From Saccharospirillum sp035704555 (GTDB lineage: Bacteria > Pseudomonadota > Gammaproteobacteria > Pseudomonadales > Natronospirillaceae): DNA of 21,786 nt. Below the pieces are notes generated by a model. The model worked only from the letters and a program-made list of their open reading frames with translations. It did no database searches and was not told where the DNA came from. The position numbers and the translations under genes were made by a program. The stretch spans positions 1 through 21,786 of the forward strand of contig DASSWT010000190.1 in NCBI GenBank assembly GCA_035704555.1. The letters run 5' to 3'. This document shows, one piece after another, positions 21,450-21,786 of the stretch; within the stretch, counting starts at the first letter, position 1, and every line of letters begins with the position of its first letter.

Positions 21450-21786
21450 TTAGCTCAGCTGGCTGAGCAAATAGTGGGTCAGCAGGCCCACAGGGCGACC
21501 GGTTGCGCCTTCTTTGGCGGAGGTCCAGCCGGCGCCGGCGATGTCCAGATGGGCCCACTTGTATTTTTCAGTGAACTGGGACAGGAAGACCGCAGCTGTG
21601 ATGGAGCCACCGGCGCGGCCCTGGCCAATGTTGCGCAGGTCGGCGTAGGGGCTGTCGAGCTCGTCCCGGTAGTCGTCCCACAGTGGCATTGGCCAGCCGC
21701 GATCCCAGGCGTTGGTGCCGGCGCTGACCAGTTCCTGTTGCAGGCTGTCGTCGTTGGCGTAGACCGCCAGAGGGTGGTGGCCCAGG
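21450..21786 (-). CDS. pepA: Cytosol leucyl aminopeptidase PepA, C-terminal part (partial)
   Basis: The frame is open from the window edge (21786) to the stop at 21450, giving about 111 residues. It reads LGHHPLAVYANDDSLQQELVSAG, WPMPLWDDYRDELDSPYADLRNIG, GGSITAAVFLSQFTEKYKWAHLDIAGAGW and KEGATGRPVGLLTHYL. These are the C-terminal signature blocks of M17 leucyl aminopeptidases, hexameric two-metal (Zn/Mn) peptidases. The NTDAEGR metal motif lies outside the window. The internal ATG at 21689 is not the start. Order pepA-holC-hypothetical-valS on one strand is the conserved gammaproteobacterial arrangement. PepA in E. coli also binds DNA; whether this one does cannot be seen. Confidence 0.95.
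   Translation of the reverse strand, partial: LGHHPLAVYANDDSLQQELVSAGTNAWDRGWPMPLWDDYRDELDSPYADLRNIGQGRAGGSITAAVFLSQFTEKYKWAHLDIAGAGWTSAKEGATGRPVGLLTHYLLSQLS

Overview
The window looks like ordinary chromosome from a marine-type gammaproteobacterium. The evidence is the gene order pepA-holC-hypothetical-valS (the order I remember from Pseudomonas), the proteobacterial forms of ZnuABC, CueR and MscS, moderately high GC, and compact operons with ATGA or TAATG overlaps. I cannot fix the genus. I see no rRNA, tRNA, CRISPR array, prophage or transposase gene.

Layout. 1-6720 is a metabolic and regulatory patchwork: the tail of an EamA permease, a citrate synthase-like enzyme divergent from a LysR regulator, a VanZ-like membrane protein with a sugar-binding-like tail, an aspartate/aromatic aminotransferase, a second EamA exporter divergent from an Lrp/AsnC regulator, and a YbjN-like protein. 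6721-9951 holds a ZntB-like transporter and MscS ending at a shared terminator, a CueR-type regulator, a 164-bp palindromic repeat and a DUF4404 protein. 9948-17044 holds znuB-znuC divergent from znuA. znuA is followed, with overlapping genes, by a HAD hydrolase, a thioesterase-like protein and an unknown protein; then come a PdxJ of a non-enterobacterial subtype, a flavin reductase-like protein, a YqaA-like membrane protein, a beta-carbonic anhydrase and a small membrane protein. 17059-21786 on the minus strand is pepA (partial), holC, a hypothetical gene and valS.

The most interesting signal is non-coding. Three elements (6778-6890, 21120-21232, 21297-21409), each 113 nt long, share one architecture: an outer stem of about 30 bp whose sequence differs between copies but pairs within each copy, enclosing a 51-53 nt core with two small hairpins that each carry GGATG, usually as CATGGATG. 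The transition mismatches in the stems are G-U wobbles when read in the same core orientation in all three copies, and the flanks of one hairpin covary. This suggests selection on an RNA fold. A second repeat type, a 164-bp imperfect palindrome resembling a MITE, lies at 9364-9527.

Several products handle or use zinc (ZnuABC, ZntB-like, carbonic anhydrase, PepA), but apart from znuABC nothing links them functionally. Stretches above 300 bases without a gene are 9332-9696 (palindromic repeat plus the leader of the DUF4404 gene) and 20989-21449 (one perfect hairpin plus two of the 113-nt elements).
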